Positions 8,839-16,825 of a DNA stretch of 64,000 nucleotides are shown piece by piece. The first letter of the stretch is position 1. Each line of letters begins with the position of its first letter. The notes below the pieces were generated by a model. That model did no database searches, was not told where the DNA came from, and worked only from the letters and a program-made list of their open reading frames with translations. A program made the position numbers and the translations under genes. Source of the DNA: Arthrobacter oryzae (GTDB lineage: Bacteria > Actinomycetota > Actinomycetes > Actinomycetales > Micrococcaceae); the NCBI RefSeq assembly GCF_003634095.1, contig NZ_RBIR01000002.1:248001-312000 (forward strand), read 5' to 3'.

Positions 8839-10059
8839 CTAGTTCCCCTTGTACCGGCTGAGGAAGTCCGCCATCCGGTTGATCGCTTCCTCCAAGTCCT
8901 TGACGTTGGGCAGCGTCACCATCCGGAAGTGGTCCGGACGGACCCAGTTGAACGCCCGGCCGTGGGAGAGGAGGATCTTCTGTTCGCGGAGCAGGTCCAG
9001 GACGAACTTCTCGTCGTCGCGGATGTGATAAACCTCGGGGTCAAGCTTCGGGAAGAGGTACATGGCGCCGCGCGCCTGCTGCGTGCTGACGCCCGGGATG
9101 GCGTTGAGCATGTCGTAGGCCTTGTTCCGCTGCTCCAGGAGCCGGCCGCCGGGCAGGATGAGGTCATTGATGCTCTGGTAGCCGCCGAGGGCGGTCTGGA
9201 TTGCGTGCTGGGCCGGCACGTTGGCGCAGAGGCGCATGTTGGCGAGCAGGTTGATGCCCTCAAGGTAGTCCGCGGCGTCCTTTTTCGGCCCGGAGATGGC
9301 CATCCAGCCGGCCCGGAATCCGCAGACCCGGTAGGCCTTGGAGAGCCCGCTGAAGGTCAGGCAGAGGACGTCGTCGCCCGTGAGCGAGGCGAGGTTCACG
9401 TGCACGGCGTCCTCGTAGAGGATCTTTTCGTAGATTTCGTCGGCGAAGAGCACCAGCCCGTGCTTCTCGGCGAGGGCGACGATTTTCTTCAGAGTTGCTT
9501 CGGGATACACCGCGCCCGTGGGGTTGTTCGGGTTGATGACCACAATGCCCTTGGTGCGCGGCGTGATTTTCGCTTCCAGGTCCTCGAGGTCGGGCTGCCA
9601 GCCGGACTCCTCGTCGCAGAGGTAGTGCACGGGCTTGCCACCGGCCAAGGCAACCGAGGCCGTCCACAGCGGGTAGTCCGGGGTGGGGATCAGGACCTCG
9701 TCGCCGTCGTCGAGCAATGCCATGAGTGACATGGTGATAAGTTCGCTGACACCGTTGCCCAGGTAGATGTCATCCACGTGGATGTTCTGGATCCCGCGGG
9801 TCTGGTAGTACTGCGAGACGGCGGTGCGGGCGGAGAAAATGCCGCGGGAGTCGCTGTAGCCCTGGGCGTGCGGCAGGTGGCGGATCATGTCCACCAGGAT
9901 CGCGTCCGGCGCTTCAAACCCGAACGGGGCCGGATTTCCGATGTTCAGTTTGAGGATCCGGTGACCCTCCGCCTCCATCTGCTGGGCGGCCTGAAGAATC
10001 GGTCCACGGATGTCGTAAAGGACATTATGAAGCTTGGTGGACTGCTTGAATTCTGCCAT
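8839..10059 (-). CDS. alaA: AlaA-type pyridoxal phosphate aminotransferase
   Basis: 406-aa class I/II fold-type I aminotransferase closest in pattern to E. coli AlaA (glutamate-pyruvate transaminase). It shows 'KLNIGNPAPFGFEAP', 'GNGVSELI', 'NPNNPTGAVY', the Schiff-base Lys241 in 'SGLSKAYRVCGFRAGW' and the C-terminal 'FRMVTLPNVKDL'. It would make alanine from pyruvate with glutamate as donor. No RBS is visible. CATATT sits exactly 6 bases before ATG 10059, so a leaderless transcript is possible. The symbol is by family resemblance. Confidence 0.88.
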   Translation of the reverse strand: MAEFKQSTKLHNVLYDIRGPILQAAQQMEAEGHRILKLNIGNPAPFGFEAPDAILVDMIRHLPHAQGYSDSRGIFSARTAVSQYYQTRGIQNIHVDDIYLGNGVSELITMSLMALLDDGDEVLIPTPDYPLWTASVALAGGKPVHYLCDEESGWQPDLEDLEAKITPRTKGIVVINPNNPTGAVYPEATLKKIVALAEKHGLVLFADEIYEKILYEDAVHVNLASLTGDDVLCLTFSGLSKAYRVCGFRAGWMAISGPKKDAADYLEGINLLANMRLCANVPAQHAIQTALGGYQSINDLILPGGRLLEQRNKAYDMLNAIPGVSTQQARGAMYLFPKLDPEVYHIRDDEKFVLDLLREQKILLSHGRAFNWVRPDHFRMVTLPNVKDLEEAINRMADFLSRYKGN

Positions 10060-10133
10060 TCATCAAATATGCCATATGGAGGATGTACTTCCGCTGAGAC
10101 ATGACTCACACGCCGACCCGGCAGTAACAACGA

Positions 10134-10168
10134 CGCCGGCGGCGGGGCTGTGGGCCCCGCCGCCGGCG
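10134..10168 (-). terminator. Terminator of the OpuC-type operon
   Basis: 14-bp GC-rich stem (10134-10147 / 10155-10168) with a 7-base loop, about 80 bases after the stop of the binding-protein gene. On the minus strand it is followed by TCGTTGTTACTG. Confidence 0.75.
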
Positions 10169-10250
10169 CACCTAACGTGTCATCGACGGATCGACGGCGT
10201 GCAGGTGAGGTGCTGGTTACCTGTCAGCGAATAGTCGGTTACCCGTCAAG

Positions 10251-11213
10251 CTACTGCTTGACGATCCCCTTCTCCTTCAGCCACGCGTCCGCGGCGTCCT
10301 TCGGGTTCTGCTTCTGGCTGCCGCTAACGGCACGGTTGAGGTTGATGAGGTCTTCCGTGGTGAGGACCTTGGATACGGCGTTCAGTGCTTCCTTGGCCTT
10401 GTCCGTCATTTTCGCCGTGTTGTACAGCGGCAGGACCTGCTGGGCGATGAAGTTGTTCTTCGGATCCTCCAGCACCACGAGGTCGTTGTCCGGGATGGAC
10501 GGGGTGGTGGTGTAGATGTCCGCGACCTGGACCTGGTCCGAGAGCAGCGCCTTGAGCGTGACGGCGCCGCCGCCGTCGCTGAACGGCTCCAGCTTCTTGG
10601 GCACGCAGTTGTAGTTCTTCGCCAGGCCGGGGAGACCGTATGCGCGTTCGGCGAAGGTTGCCGGCGCGCCGATGACGAGGTTGCCGCAGACCTTCGCCAT
10701 GTCTTCGATGGACTTGAGCTGGTACTTTTCGGCCGTGGCCTTGGTGACCACCATGGCGTCCTTGTCCTCGGCCTTGGAGGCATCGAGCACAGCCAGGCCT
10801 TGCGGCAGCTTGGTCGGGAGCGCCTTCGCGATGTCCTCGGCGGAGACCTCGGTGGCGTTCTTGTTCACGTGCAGCAGCAGGTTGCCGCTGTAGTCGGGAA
10901 CGACGTCCACCGAGCCGTCCTGGACGGCCTTGAAGTAGACCTCGCGGGAGCCGATGTTCGGCTTGGTGCTGGCCGTGACACCGGCGGCGTTCAGGGCGCC
11001 GGCGTAGACCTCGGCCATGATCTGGCTTTCGGGGAAGTCAGCGGAGCCGATCACCAGGGCGCCGCCGGAACCGGAAGCACCGCCGCTGGCCGGGGCCGAG
11101 CTCAGCGGGTTGGATGAGCCTCCGCAGGCGGACAGGGCCAGGGCAATGCCGACGCCGGCGGCCAGACCGCCGAATGCGCGCCTGCCGAGGGCTCGTTGGC
11201 TGGATTCCTTCAT
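10251..11213 (-). CDS. Glycine betaine/choline-type ABC transporter binding lipoprotein (OsmF/OpuCC-like)
   Basis: 320-aa ProX/OpuAC-family solute receptor for quaternary-amine osmoprotectants. The signal region contains GRRAFGG followed by lipobox LSAC (Cys30), so it is a lipoprotein and possibly a Tat substrate. The mature domain carries 'GSADFPESQIMAEVYAGAL', 'DVVPDYSGNLLLHVN' and 'DIYTTTPSIPDNDLVVLEDP', characteristic of OpuC-type receptors. It is the last gene of the operon, and its ATG overlaps the upstream permease stop by 4 bases. Exact substrate unknown. Confidence 0.93.
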   Translation of the reverse strand: MKESSQRALGRRAFGGLAAGVGIALALSACGGSSNPLSSAPASGGASGSGGALVIGSADFPESQIMAEVYAGALNAAGVTASTKPNIGSREVYFKAVQDGSVDVVPDYSGNLLLHVNKNATEVSAEDIAKALPTKLPQGLAVLDASKAEDKDAMVVTKATAEKYQLKSIEDMAKVCGNLVIGAPATFAERAYGLPGLAKNYNCVPKKLEPFSDGGGAVTLKALLSDQVQVADIYTTTPSIPDNDLVVLEDPKNNFIAQQVLPLYNTAKMTDKAKEALNAVSKVLTTEDLINLNRAVSGSQKQNPKDAADAWLKEKGIVKQ

Positions 11214-11956
11214 GACGTACCTCCTTGAACAACAGTCTCCGCCAATGCGGGGTCTGTGAGATCAACCGCAGCCTGCTGGCTGCGGTTTGGCTGTGACGAG
11301 GCGCCCCGTGACAGGAACAGCCTCTGAATAAGGGCGAGGACGAGGTCGACGGTAATAGCCAGGCCCGCGATCAGCAGGGAACCGCCCAGCATTTGTGGGA
11401 AGTCAGACAGCACCAGCCCGTCGAACAGGTAGCGGCCCAGGCCGCCCAGATTGATGTAGGCCACCACCGAGACGGTAGCGATCACCTGCAGCACCCCGGT
11501 CCGGAACCCGCCGTACATGACGGGCAGCGCGTTGGGGAATTCCGCGCGGAAGAGCACCTGCATCTCCGTCATGCCCATGGCGCGGGCAGCGTCCACCACG
11601 TTCCGGTCGACGCTGGAGATCCCGGCGTAGGTGCCGGCCAGCAGGGGCGGGACCGTCAAAATGACGAGGGCCCAGATCGGCGGCATCAGTCCGATGCCGG
11701 CGAGGAGGACGAACAGGGTCAGCAGGCCCAGGGTGGGCAGGGCGCGCAGGGCGCCGGCAAGTGCCACGATGGCCACCCTCCCCCGGCCGGTGTGGCCGAC
11801 AAACAGCCCTATGGGAATGGCGATCGCCATCGCGATGACCATCACCAGACCCGTGTAGAGCAGGTGTTCTGCCAGCCGGACGGGAATCCCGGCGCTGCCG
11901 GACCAGTTCGCAGGATCGGTGAGCCAGGCGATAGTGTCCGTGACGACGTTGCTCAT
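11210..11956 (-). CDS. OpuC-type ABC transporter permease
   Basis: 248-aa inner-membrane permease with the BPD_transp_1 fold. The EAA loop is visible as 'VDAARAMGMTEMQVLFRAEFPNALP', followed by 'VLQVIATVSVVAYINLGGLGRY'. It forms the transmembrane channel with the other permease (11953-12693). Stop and start overlap both neighbours by 4 bases (ATGA), a sign of translational coupling. The hydrophilic C-terminal tail of about 30 residues is family-variable. Confidence 0.93.
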   Translation of the reverse strand: MSNVVTDTIAWLTDPANWSGSAGIPVRLAEHLLYTGLVMVIAMAIAIPIGLFVGHTGRGRVAIVALAGALRALPTLGLLTLFVLLAGIGLMPPIWALVILTVPPLLAGTYAGISSVDRNVVDAARAMGMTEMQVLFRAEFPNALPVMYGGFRTGVLQVIATVSVVAYINLGGLGRYLFDGLVLSDFPQMLGGSLLIAGLAITVDLVLALIQRLFLSRGASSQPNRSQQAAVDLTDPALAETVVQGGTS

Positions 11957-12693
11957 GCGGTTCCCCCTCCGGCCTCGGGACGCGACAGCCGCAATGCCGC
12001 GGCAGCGGTGCCCGGCTTCGCCTGGCCGGTGCCCGCGTCGGTGCCCGCACCGGAGGCCGCGGCGGCGCGGGTCCAGGGGGTCAGCAGCCGTTCAAGCAGG
12101 ACCAGGATGGAGTCCATCAGGAGCGCCAGGATCAGGATGGCGATGATGCCCACCACCACTTCGGTGACGAAATCGCGTTGCAGACCCGAGGTGAAGAGCA
12201 TGCCCAGATTGCCGATGCCGAGCAGAGCCGCGACGCTGACCAGCGAGATGTTGCTGACGGAGACCACCCGCAGCCCGGCGAAAAGCACCGGCAGGGACAG
12301 CGGCAGGTCGATTTGCATGAAGCGGGCGAAAGGTTTGAAGCCCATGGCGACGGCGGACTGCCGGAGGTCCTCGTCCACCGAGTCAAAAGCGTCCAGCGCG
12401 GCGCGCACCAGCAGGGCGACGGCGTAGATGGTCAGGGCCACGACGACGTTGACGGGATCCAGGATCCGGGTTCCGAGGATGGTCGGCAGGATGATGAAGA
12501 GGGCAAGGGACGGGATCGTGTACAGGAGCGAGGAACCGGTGAGGACCACGGACCGCAGTCCCCGGTTCTGCCGGCCCAGCTGGGCCAGCGGAACGGCAAT
12601 GATCACCCCGAATATCATCGGCAAGATAGCTAGGACGAGGTGCTGGCCGGCGAGCGAGAAGACCTCCGCGCTGTTGGCCAGGAACCACTCCAT
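11953..12693 (-). CDS. OpuC-type ABC transporter permease
   Basis: 246-aa second permease of the compatible-solute importer. Hydrophobic segments cover residues about 15-215. The EAA loop reads 'DLRQSAVAMGFKPFARFMQIDLPLSLP', and 'VSNISLVSVAALLGIGNLG' follows. The C-terminal 30 residues are Ala/Gly-rich. It overlaps the ATPase gene by one base (TGATG) and the next permease by four, giving an unbroken four-gene unit. Confidence 0.93.
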   Translation of the reverse strand: MEWFLANSAEVFSLAGQHLVLAILPMIFGVIIAVPLAQLGRQNRGLRSVVLTGSSLLYTIPSLALFIILPTILGTRILDPVNVVVALTIYAVALLVRAALDAFDSVDEDLRQSAVAMGFKPFARFMQIDLPLSLPVLFAGLRVVSVSNISLVSVAALLGIGNLGMLFTSGLQRDFVTEVVVGIIAILILALLMDSILVLLERLLTPWTRAAAASGAGTDAGTGQAKPGTAAAALRLSRPEAGGGTA

Positions 12694-13793
12694 CAGAGCC
12701 CTCCATGCCGGATATTGCGGTCCGACTCGATCACGGCAAGGACCTCGGCGGCGGCGATGAGGCCGGCCGCCCGGCCGTCGTCGTCCACTGCGACGCCGAA
12801 GCCCGACGGGGAGGACAGTGCCGCGTCCAGGGCGCGGCGGAGCGTGTCCCCCTTGCGGAAGAGGGAGCCGCCGGCGACCATGACCGGTTCGGCCCCTGCT
12901 GGGCCGGGCCCGGCCCAGCCCAGGGGGCGCAGAGCGTCGTCGACCACCAGCCGCCAGTCCCCGGAGCTGCCCTCCTGCCGGAGCTGCTCGGGCGTGACCG
13001 GGCGGACGGGATGGATGGTGACGCCGTCGGACGGGCTGAACCCCAGGTGCCGGAAACCGCGGTCCCGGCCCACGAAGGAGGCCACAAAGTCGTTGGCCGG
13101 CGCGCGCAGAATCTCTTCCGGGGCGGCGTACTGCGCCAGTTTGCCGCCGAGGCCGAAAACGGCCACCTTGTCCCCCAGGACAGTGGCCTCGTCAATGTCG
13201 TGGGTGACAAAGACGATGGTCTTGGCGAGGTCGCGCTGGAGCCGGAGGAGTTCCTGCTGCAGCTCGTCGCGGACCACAGGGTCCACGGCGCTGAAGGGCT
13301 CATCCATGAGCAGCACGGGAGGATCGGCCGCCAGGGCCCGCGCCACGCCGACGCGCTGCTGCTGGCCGCCGGAAAGCTGGGACGGGTACCTCTTGCCCAG
13401 CGAGGAGGCCAGCCCGACGACGTCGAGCAGCTCCTGCGCACGCTTGCGCGCATCGGCTTTGGACACGCCGTTGAGCCGGGGAACGGTGGCGATGTTATCC
13501 AGCACGGAGCGGTGCGGCATGAGGCCGGAAGATTGCATGACGTAGCCCATGGAACGCCGCAACTGGGGCGCCGGCACCGAGGTTATGTCAGCCCCGCCCA
13601 CGGTGATGACTCCGGAGGTGGGCTCCACCATGCGGTTGATCATCCGCAGCGAGGTGGTCTTTCCGCAGCCGGAGGGCCCGACGAAAACCGTGATGGCGCC
13701 CTTGTCGATGGACATGGTCAGCCCGTCAACGGCGGCCTGGCCGCCCTGGTACTGCTTTGTGACGTTCTGGAACTCGATCATGGCTTCGGCCAT
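12693..13793 (-). CDS. OpuC-type ABC transporter ATP-binding protein with C-terminal CBS-like part
   Basis: 366-aa ATPase energising the betaine/choline-type importer. Walker A GPSGCGKTT lies at about residues 38-46, with signature LSGGQQQRVGVARAL, Walker B 'VLLMDEPFSAVD' and the H-loop 'FVTHDIDEA'. Residues about 240-366 resemble the CBS-type sensing module of ProV/OpuA ATPases ('GFGVAVDDDGRAAGLI'), which in that family responds to ionic strength or c-di-AMP. First gene of the operon. ATG 13793 or the in-frame ATG 13781 could start it, and neither has a strong RBS. Confidence 0.93.
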   Translation of the reverse strand: MAEAMIEFQNVTKQYQGGQAAVDGLTMSIDKGAITVFVGPSGCGKTTSLRMINRMVEPTSGVITVGGADITSVPAPQLRRSMGYVMQSSGLMPHRSVLDNIATVPRLNGVSKADARKRAQELLDVVGLASSLGKRYPSQLSGGQQQRVGVARALAADPPVLLMDEPFSAVDPVVRDELQQELLRLQRDLAKTIVFVTHDIDEATVLGDKVAVFGLGGKLAQYAAPEEILRAPANDFVASFVGRDRGFRHLGFSPSDGVTIHPVRPVTPEQLRQEGSSGDWRLVVDDALRPLGWAGPGPAGAEPVMVAGGSLFRKGDTLRRALDAALSSPSGFGVAVDDDGRAAGLIAAAEVLAVIESDRNIRHGGL

Positions 13794-13870
13794 TTCCGGG
13801 CATACCTAACTGTTGGCGGTAACATCGAACCGGCCAGCCAACTGATCCTCAGTGTGCTGGCCATAAAGCA

Positions 13871-13888
13871 GTTAGCACTTAGACTAAC
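13871..13888. promoter_or_regulatory. Inverted repeat upstream of OpuC-type operon
   Basis: GTTAG-N8-CTAAC, about 80 bases before the ATPase start, in an AT-richer stretch. A plausible repressor site or part of the promoter region. The binding protein is unknown. Confidence 0.4.
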
Positions 13889-13895
13889 CAGCACT

Positions 13896-13910
13896 CATGA
13901 CAATGTCATG
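13896..13910. promoter_or_regulatory. Perfect palindrome upstream of OpuC-type operon
   Basis: CATGACA-A-TGTCATG, seven base pairs around one central base, just beyond the GTTAG/CTAAC repeat. Candidate operator. Confidence 0.4.
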
Positions 13911-14008
13911 GAAATGCTGTCAGCAGCGCCGCGGCTCCGGTAAGGCTTCGGAAGCACAACGATTCCGGATGGGTGGCGCGCGGGCCGGGTGCGTGCGTGG
14001 CTGGGGAC

Positions 14009-14458
14009 TCAGCCGGAAAGCTTTCCGTTCAGCGGCCGCTCGCGGTACAGGCGCAGCCCGGCATCAACCAGCGAAACCCTGTTTAGCTCCGCCACGGCGT
14101 CCAGCGGAATCCAGGCCGCGTGGGTGGTGGTGCCGTTCACCTCGTGCCGCAGTTCCCCGCCCGTGACCGTTGCCTCATAGACCAGGCGGAGGGACTGGAA
14201 GTCCCGTTCCCCGCCGTCGAGCCGGACCTCTGAAGGCCAGTGCCCGACGTCGATCCCCAGCATGACGCCGATCTCGGCGTCGTAGCCGGTTTCCTCCGCG
14301 ATCTCGCGGCGGCACCCGTCCACCGGGTGTTCGGCCAGATCCAGGCCGCCGCCGGGAAGCGTCCAGCCCTCGCGCCCGTCCTGTTTCCAGTAGGCCAGGA
14401 GGATCTCGGCGTCGCGGATGATCACGGCGTAGGCTGCGGGCCTGGTGTCGAATTGCAT
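14009..14458 (-). CDS. Nudix hydrolase
   Basis: 149-aa Nudix-fold pyrophosphohydrolase. The Nudix box is complete: GGGLDLAEHPVDG followed by CRREIAEETG, with the Mg-binding RE..EE residues. The substrate cannot be predicted, and the short length and acidic profile fit a general nucleoside-diphosphate-X hydrolase. ATG 14458 is chosen because GGGGG lies 7 bases upstream. The alternative ATG 14464 would be only 1-2 bases from it. The gene follows the BadF-type kinase gene by 41 bases on the same strand. Confidence 0.92.
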   Translation of the reverse strand: MQFDTRPAAYAVIIRDAEILLAYWKQDGREGWTLPGGGLDLAEHPVDGCRREIAEETGYDAEIGVMLGIDVGHWPSEVRLDGGERDFQSLRLVYEATVTGGELRHEVNGTTTHAAWIPLDAVAELNRVSLVDAGLRLYRERPLNGKLSG

Positions 14459-14499
14459 GCTCATTCCCCCAGCGTAGTAGCCGCCTGTTTTGCCCCGGG

Positions 14500-15453
14500 T
14501 TACTCCTGTTCCGCCACCAGCTGCAGTACGCCGAAAACGGGCTCCTGCTCCAGGACCCGGACGTCGGTGATCCCCAAGGCGGCAAGGGCCGCGCGGAAGG
14601 CCTCCTGCAGGGGCGGCACGTTCATGCCGAGTCCGCCGCCCAGGATGACAGGACCCTCGATGCCAAGCTGCCGGACGGTCTGCGCGGCAAGGTCGGCGAG
14701 GTCGCTCCCGGCCTGGTTCATGAGCGTCTGGCTCGGCGCATGGCCGGCGGCCGCGGCCTCCACGACGAGCCGGGCCTGCTGGGCCCAAAACCGGCGCCCG
14801 GTCTCCGGTGAATGGAACAACGCAATGAGCTTGTTCGGGTGGTCCACCCCGCAGGAGGCCAACAAGACTTTGGTGAGCCCGTCCGGGTCCAGACCCTGGT
14901 TCATTCGCCGCAGGCTGTGGCGGACGGCTTCCCGGCCCAGCCAGTAGCCGCTGCCCTCGTCGCCGAGGAGGTAGCCCCAGCCACCGGCCCGGGCTTCCTC
15001 GCCGCGGCTGTTCCGGCCCCAGGCGGCCGAGCCGGTGCCGGCGATCACGGCGACGCCGGTGCTGGCGCCGCCGGCGGCGAGCAGCAACCGGGAGTCATGG
15101 ACCACGGTGATCCGTGCGCCGGGAACATGGGGGGCAATGAGTGCCGCGAGCGCCGCGGCGTCGTCGTCGGTGTCGATGCCGCCGGCCCCGGCGTAGACCT
15201 GGGCGACCTCGCCCCCGCCGATCCTGCCGAAGAGTTCGGCGAGGTGCCGCGCGGCTTCCGCGGGGCTGACGTTCTGGACATTGGAGCTGCCCACCGATTC
15301 GTCGGCCACGGGCATGCCGTCCTCGAACCGGACTCCCCTGGTTTTGGATCCGCCGATGTCCAGGCCGATCACGGCGCCCGTCGTCGCCGGGGCGGATGGC
15401 GTGGTGGAAGATGGAACGGAGTCCGCCGCCGGCGGGAAATCAGTGTTAGTCAC
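14500..15453 (-). CDS. BadF/BadG/BcrA/BcrD-type ATPase, probable N-acetylglucosamine kinase
   Basis: 317-aa ASKHA-fold sugar kinase. The phosphate-1 loop 'IGLDIGGSKTRGV' begins near residue 29. The second ATP loop is 'AVIAGTGSAAWG', followed by 'GGWGYLLGDEGSGYWLGREAV', a signature of eukaryotic-type GlcNAc kinases, and then 'GPVILGGGLG'. It likely phosphorylates an amino sugar, possibly from cell-wall turnover. The first 25 residues are Ser/Thr/Pro-rich. GTG 15453 has TAACCT 6 bases upstream and no RBS. The gene is divergent from the nitronate monooxygenase gene. Confidence 0.85.
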   Translation of the reverse strand: MTNTDFPPAADSVPSSTTPSAPATTGAVIGLDIGGSKTRGVRFEDGMPVADESVGSSNVQNVSPAEAARHLAELFGRIGGGEVAQVYAGAGGIDTDDDAAALAALIAPHVPGARITVVHDSRLLLAAGGASTGVAVIAGTGSAAWGRNSRGEEARAGGWGYLLGDEGSGYWLGREAVRHSLRRMNQGLDPDGLTKVLLASCGVDHPNKLIALFHSPETGRRFWAQQARLVVEAAAAGHAPSQTLMNQAGSDLADLAAQTVRQLGIEGPVILGGGLGMNVPPLQEAFRAALAALGITDVRVLEQEPVFGVLQLVAEQE

Positions 15454-15459
15454 TGGAAC

Positions 15460-15465
15460 AGGTTA
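15460..15465 (-). promoter_or_regulatory. -10 box of kinase gene (TAACCT, 6 nt before GTG)
   Basis: TAACCT-N6-GTG. It shares a 36-base divergent gap with the nitronate monooxygenase start at 15490. Confidence 0.45.
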
Positions 15466-15489
15466 CTGAATAGCTGCAAGGAGCCCGCA

Positions 15490-16632
15490 ATGTCCCACGG
15501 TCTTTTCGGCACACCCGTCATCGCGGCGCCCATGGCCGGGGGCACCTCGACCCCGGGCTTTGTCGCGGCCGTCCACCGCGCCGGCGGACTTGGCTTCCTG
15601 GCCGCCGGCTACAAGAGCGTTGCGGCCATGCAGGCGGATATCCGCACCGTCCGGGAGTCCGGTGCGCGGTTCGGCATGAATGTCTTCGTTCCGGATCCGG
15701 CCCAGCTGGCGCCGTCCGCGGCCCTGCTGGCGGAACTGGAGGAATACAGGCTGCGCTTGCGCCCCGATGCCCTGCGTTACGGCGTGGAGCTCCCGCAGCT
15801 GCGGCTCGATGACGACGACGAGTGGCGGGCCAAGATCGATGTCCTGCTGGCTGATCCCGTGGAACTGGTCAGTTTCGCGTTCGGACTCCCCGGCCAGGAC
15901 GTCGTCCGGGCTCTGCAGCGGGCGGGGTCTGCGGTGCTGGCAACGGTCACCACCGCGGCAGAGGCACGGCAGGCGGCGGACCAGGGCGTGGACGCCCTGG
16001 TGGTGCAGCACGCCAGCGCCGGCGGACACAGCTCGGCGTTCCTGCCCGCGCCGGCGCCAGCATCCCTGCCATCCGGTTCACCGCCCGCGGGATCCCAGCA
16101 TGGCGGTTCACAGCCGGGCGGATCCCAGCCGGGCGGATCACGGGCCGCGGGATCACAGCCCTTCGGTTCACAGCCAGGCGGCACTACGGCGGAGCTGCTC
16201 ACGGAGGTGCGGTCCGCCGTCGGACTCCCGCTGGTGGGCGCCGGCGGCGTCATGGACGCGGCAGGGCTGGACGCCGTGCTGCGCGCCGGAGCGGCCGCAG
16301 CACAGCTGGGAACCGCCTTTCTGCGCTCGGACGAAAGCGGCGCCCGGCAGCTGCACAAGGACGCCCTGGCGGATCCGCACTTCACGCGGACCCGGCTGAC
16401 GCGCGCCTTCACCGGTCGGTTGGCCCGGGCCCTGGAGAACGAGTTCGTCCGCGACCACCCCGAGGCACCTGCTGCCTATCCGGCGGTCCACCATCTCACG
16501 GCTCCGCTCCGGGCCGCGGCTGCCGCAGCCGGCGACGCAGAGCGCCTCAACCTGTGGGCCGGCACCGGGTGGCAGCAGGCCCAGGCCGGGCCCGTGGCAG
16601 GCATCCTGGCCGGGTTGCTCGCGGGCCACTGA
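15490..16632 (+). CDS. Nitronate monooxygenase (2-nitropropane dioxygenase family) with a repeat insertion
   Basis: 380-aa FMN-dependent TIM-barrel enzyme that oxidises alkyl nitronates such as propionate-3-nitronate. The N-terminus 'TPVIAAPMAGGTSTP' and 'AGGLGFLAAGYKS' bind FMN, 'VDALVVQHASAGGHSSAF' holds the putative catalytic His, and 'LPLVGAGGVMDAAGLDAVLRAGAAAAQLGTAFL' binds the phosphate. Between the last two motifs lies a Gly-Ser-Gln-Pro insertion of about 40 residues encoded by a 15-bp tandem repeat. AAGGAG lies 7 bases before ATG 15490. It is divergent from the kinase gene. Confidence 0.9.
   Translation: MSHGLFGTPVIAAPMAGGTSTPGFVAAVHRAGGLGFLAAGYKSVAAMQADIRTVRESGARFGMNVFVPDPAQLAPSAALLAELEEYRLRLRPDALRYGVELPQLRLDDDDEWRAKIDVLLADPVELVSFAFGLPGQDVVRALQRAGSAVLATVTTAAEARQAADQGVDALVVQHASAGGHSSAFLPAPAPASLPSGSPPAGSQHGGSQPGGSQPGGSRAAGSQPFGSQPGGTTAELLTEVRSAVGLPLVGAGGVMDAAGLDAVLRAGAAAAQLGTAFLRSDESGARQLHKDALADPHFTRTRLTRAFTGRLARALENEFVRDHPEAPAAYPAVHHLTAPLRAAAAAAGDAERLNLWAGTGWQQAQAGPVAGILAGLLAGH
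16075..16179 (+). repeat. 15-bp coding tandem repeat (7 copies) inside the nitronate monooxygenase gene
   Basis: Seven in-frame units start at 16075, 16090, 16105, 16120, 16135, 16150 and 16165. Each starts GGWTC and most encode GSQPG or a close variant (GSPPA, GSQHG, GSQPG, GSQPG, GSRAA, GSQPF, GSQPG). Because the unit is a multiple of three, copy-number change would not break the frame. Confidence 0.9.
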
Positions 16633-16680
16633 GAAACGGCGATCCGCGCAGCCCCACAGACCCGCAGACCCTCACAGCCC

Positions 16681-16750
16681 CCGAAGTCGCCGGACACGCG
16701 CGAAACCGCCGTAAGAGCACAGCGACCCCGCAGGCTTCCGGCGACTTCGG
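16681..16750. terminator. Long inverted repeat between convergent genes (possible bidirectional terminator)
   Basis: CCGAAGTCGCCGGA (16681-16694) and TCCGGCGACTTCGG (16737-16750) are perfect 14-bp arms separated by 42 bases. It lies downstream of both the nitronate monooxygenase and the LysR gene. There is no U-tract, so it could instead be an extragenic palindrome. Confidence 0.5.
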
Positions 16751-16752
16751 CG

Positions 16753-16794
16753 CACCGCGCACCGCGCACCGCTCACCGCTCACCGCTCACCGCT
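16753..16794. repeat. 7-bp tandem repeat CACCGCT/CACCGCG (6 copies)
   Basis: Two CACCGCG units followed by four CACCGCT units directly after the 16681-16750 inverted repeat. Non-coding, and a likely slippage-prone microsatellite. Confidence 0.85.
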
Positions 16795-16825
16795 CTAACG
16801 GCCCGGCCCGGCCCGGCTCTTCCGC

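Noticed and set aside
14459..14788. N-terminal extension of the Nudix gene
   Set aside because: The upstream frame is antisense or shifted over the kinase gene and Arg/Gly-rich, and the Nudix fold starts at residue 1 of the shorter form.
16075..16179. Direct repeats considered as a CRISPR array
   Set aside because: Units are contiguous 15-mers without spacers, lie in frame inside a coding gene and encode a regular Gly-Ser-Gln-Pro motif. No cas genes occur in the window.
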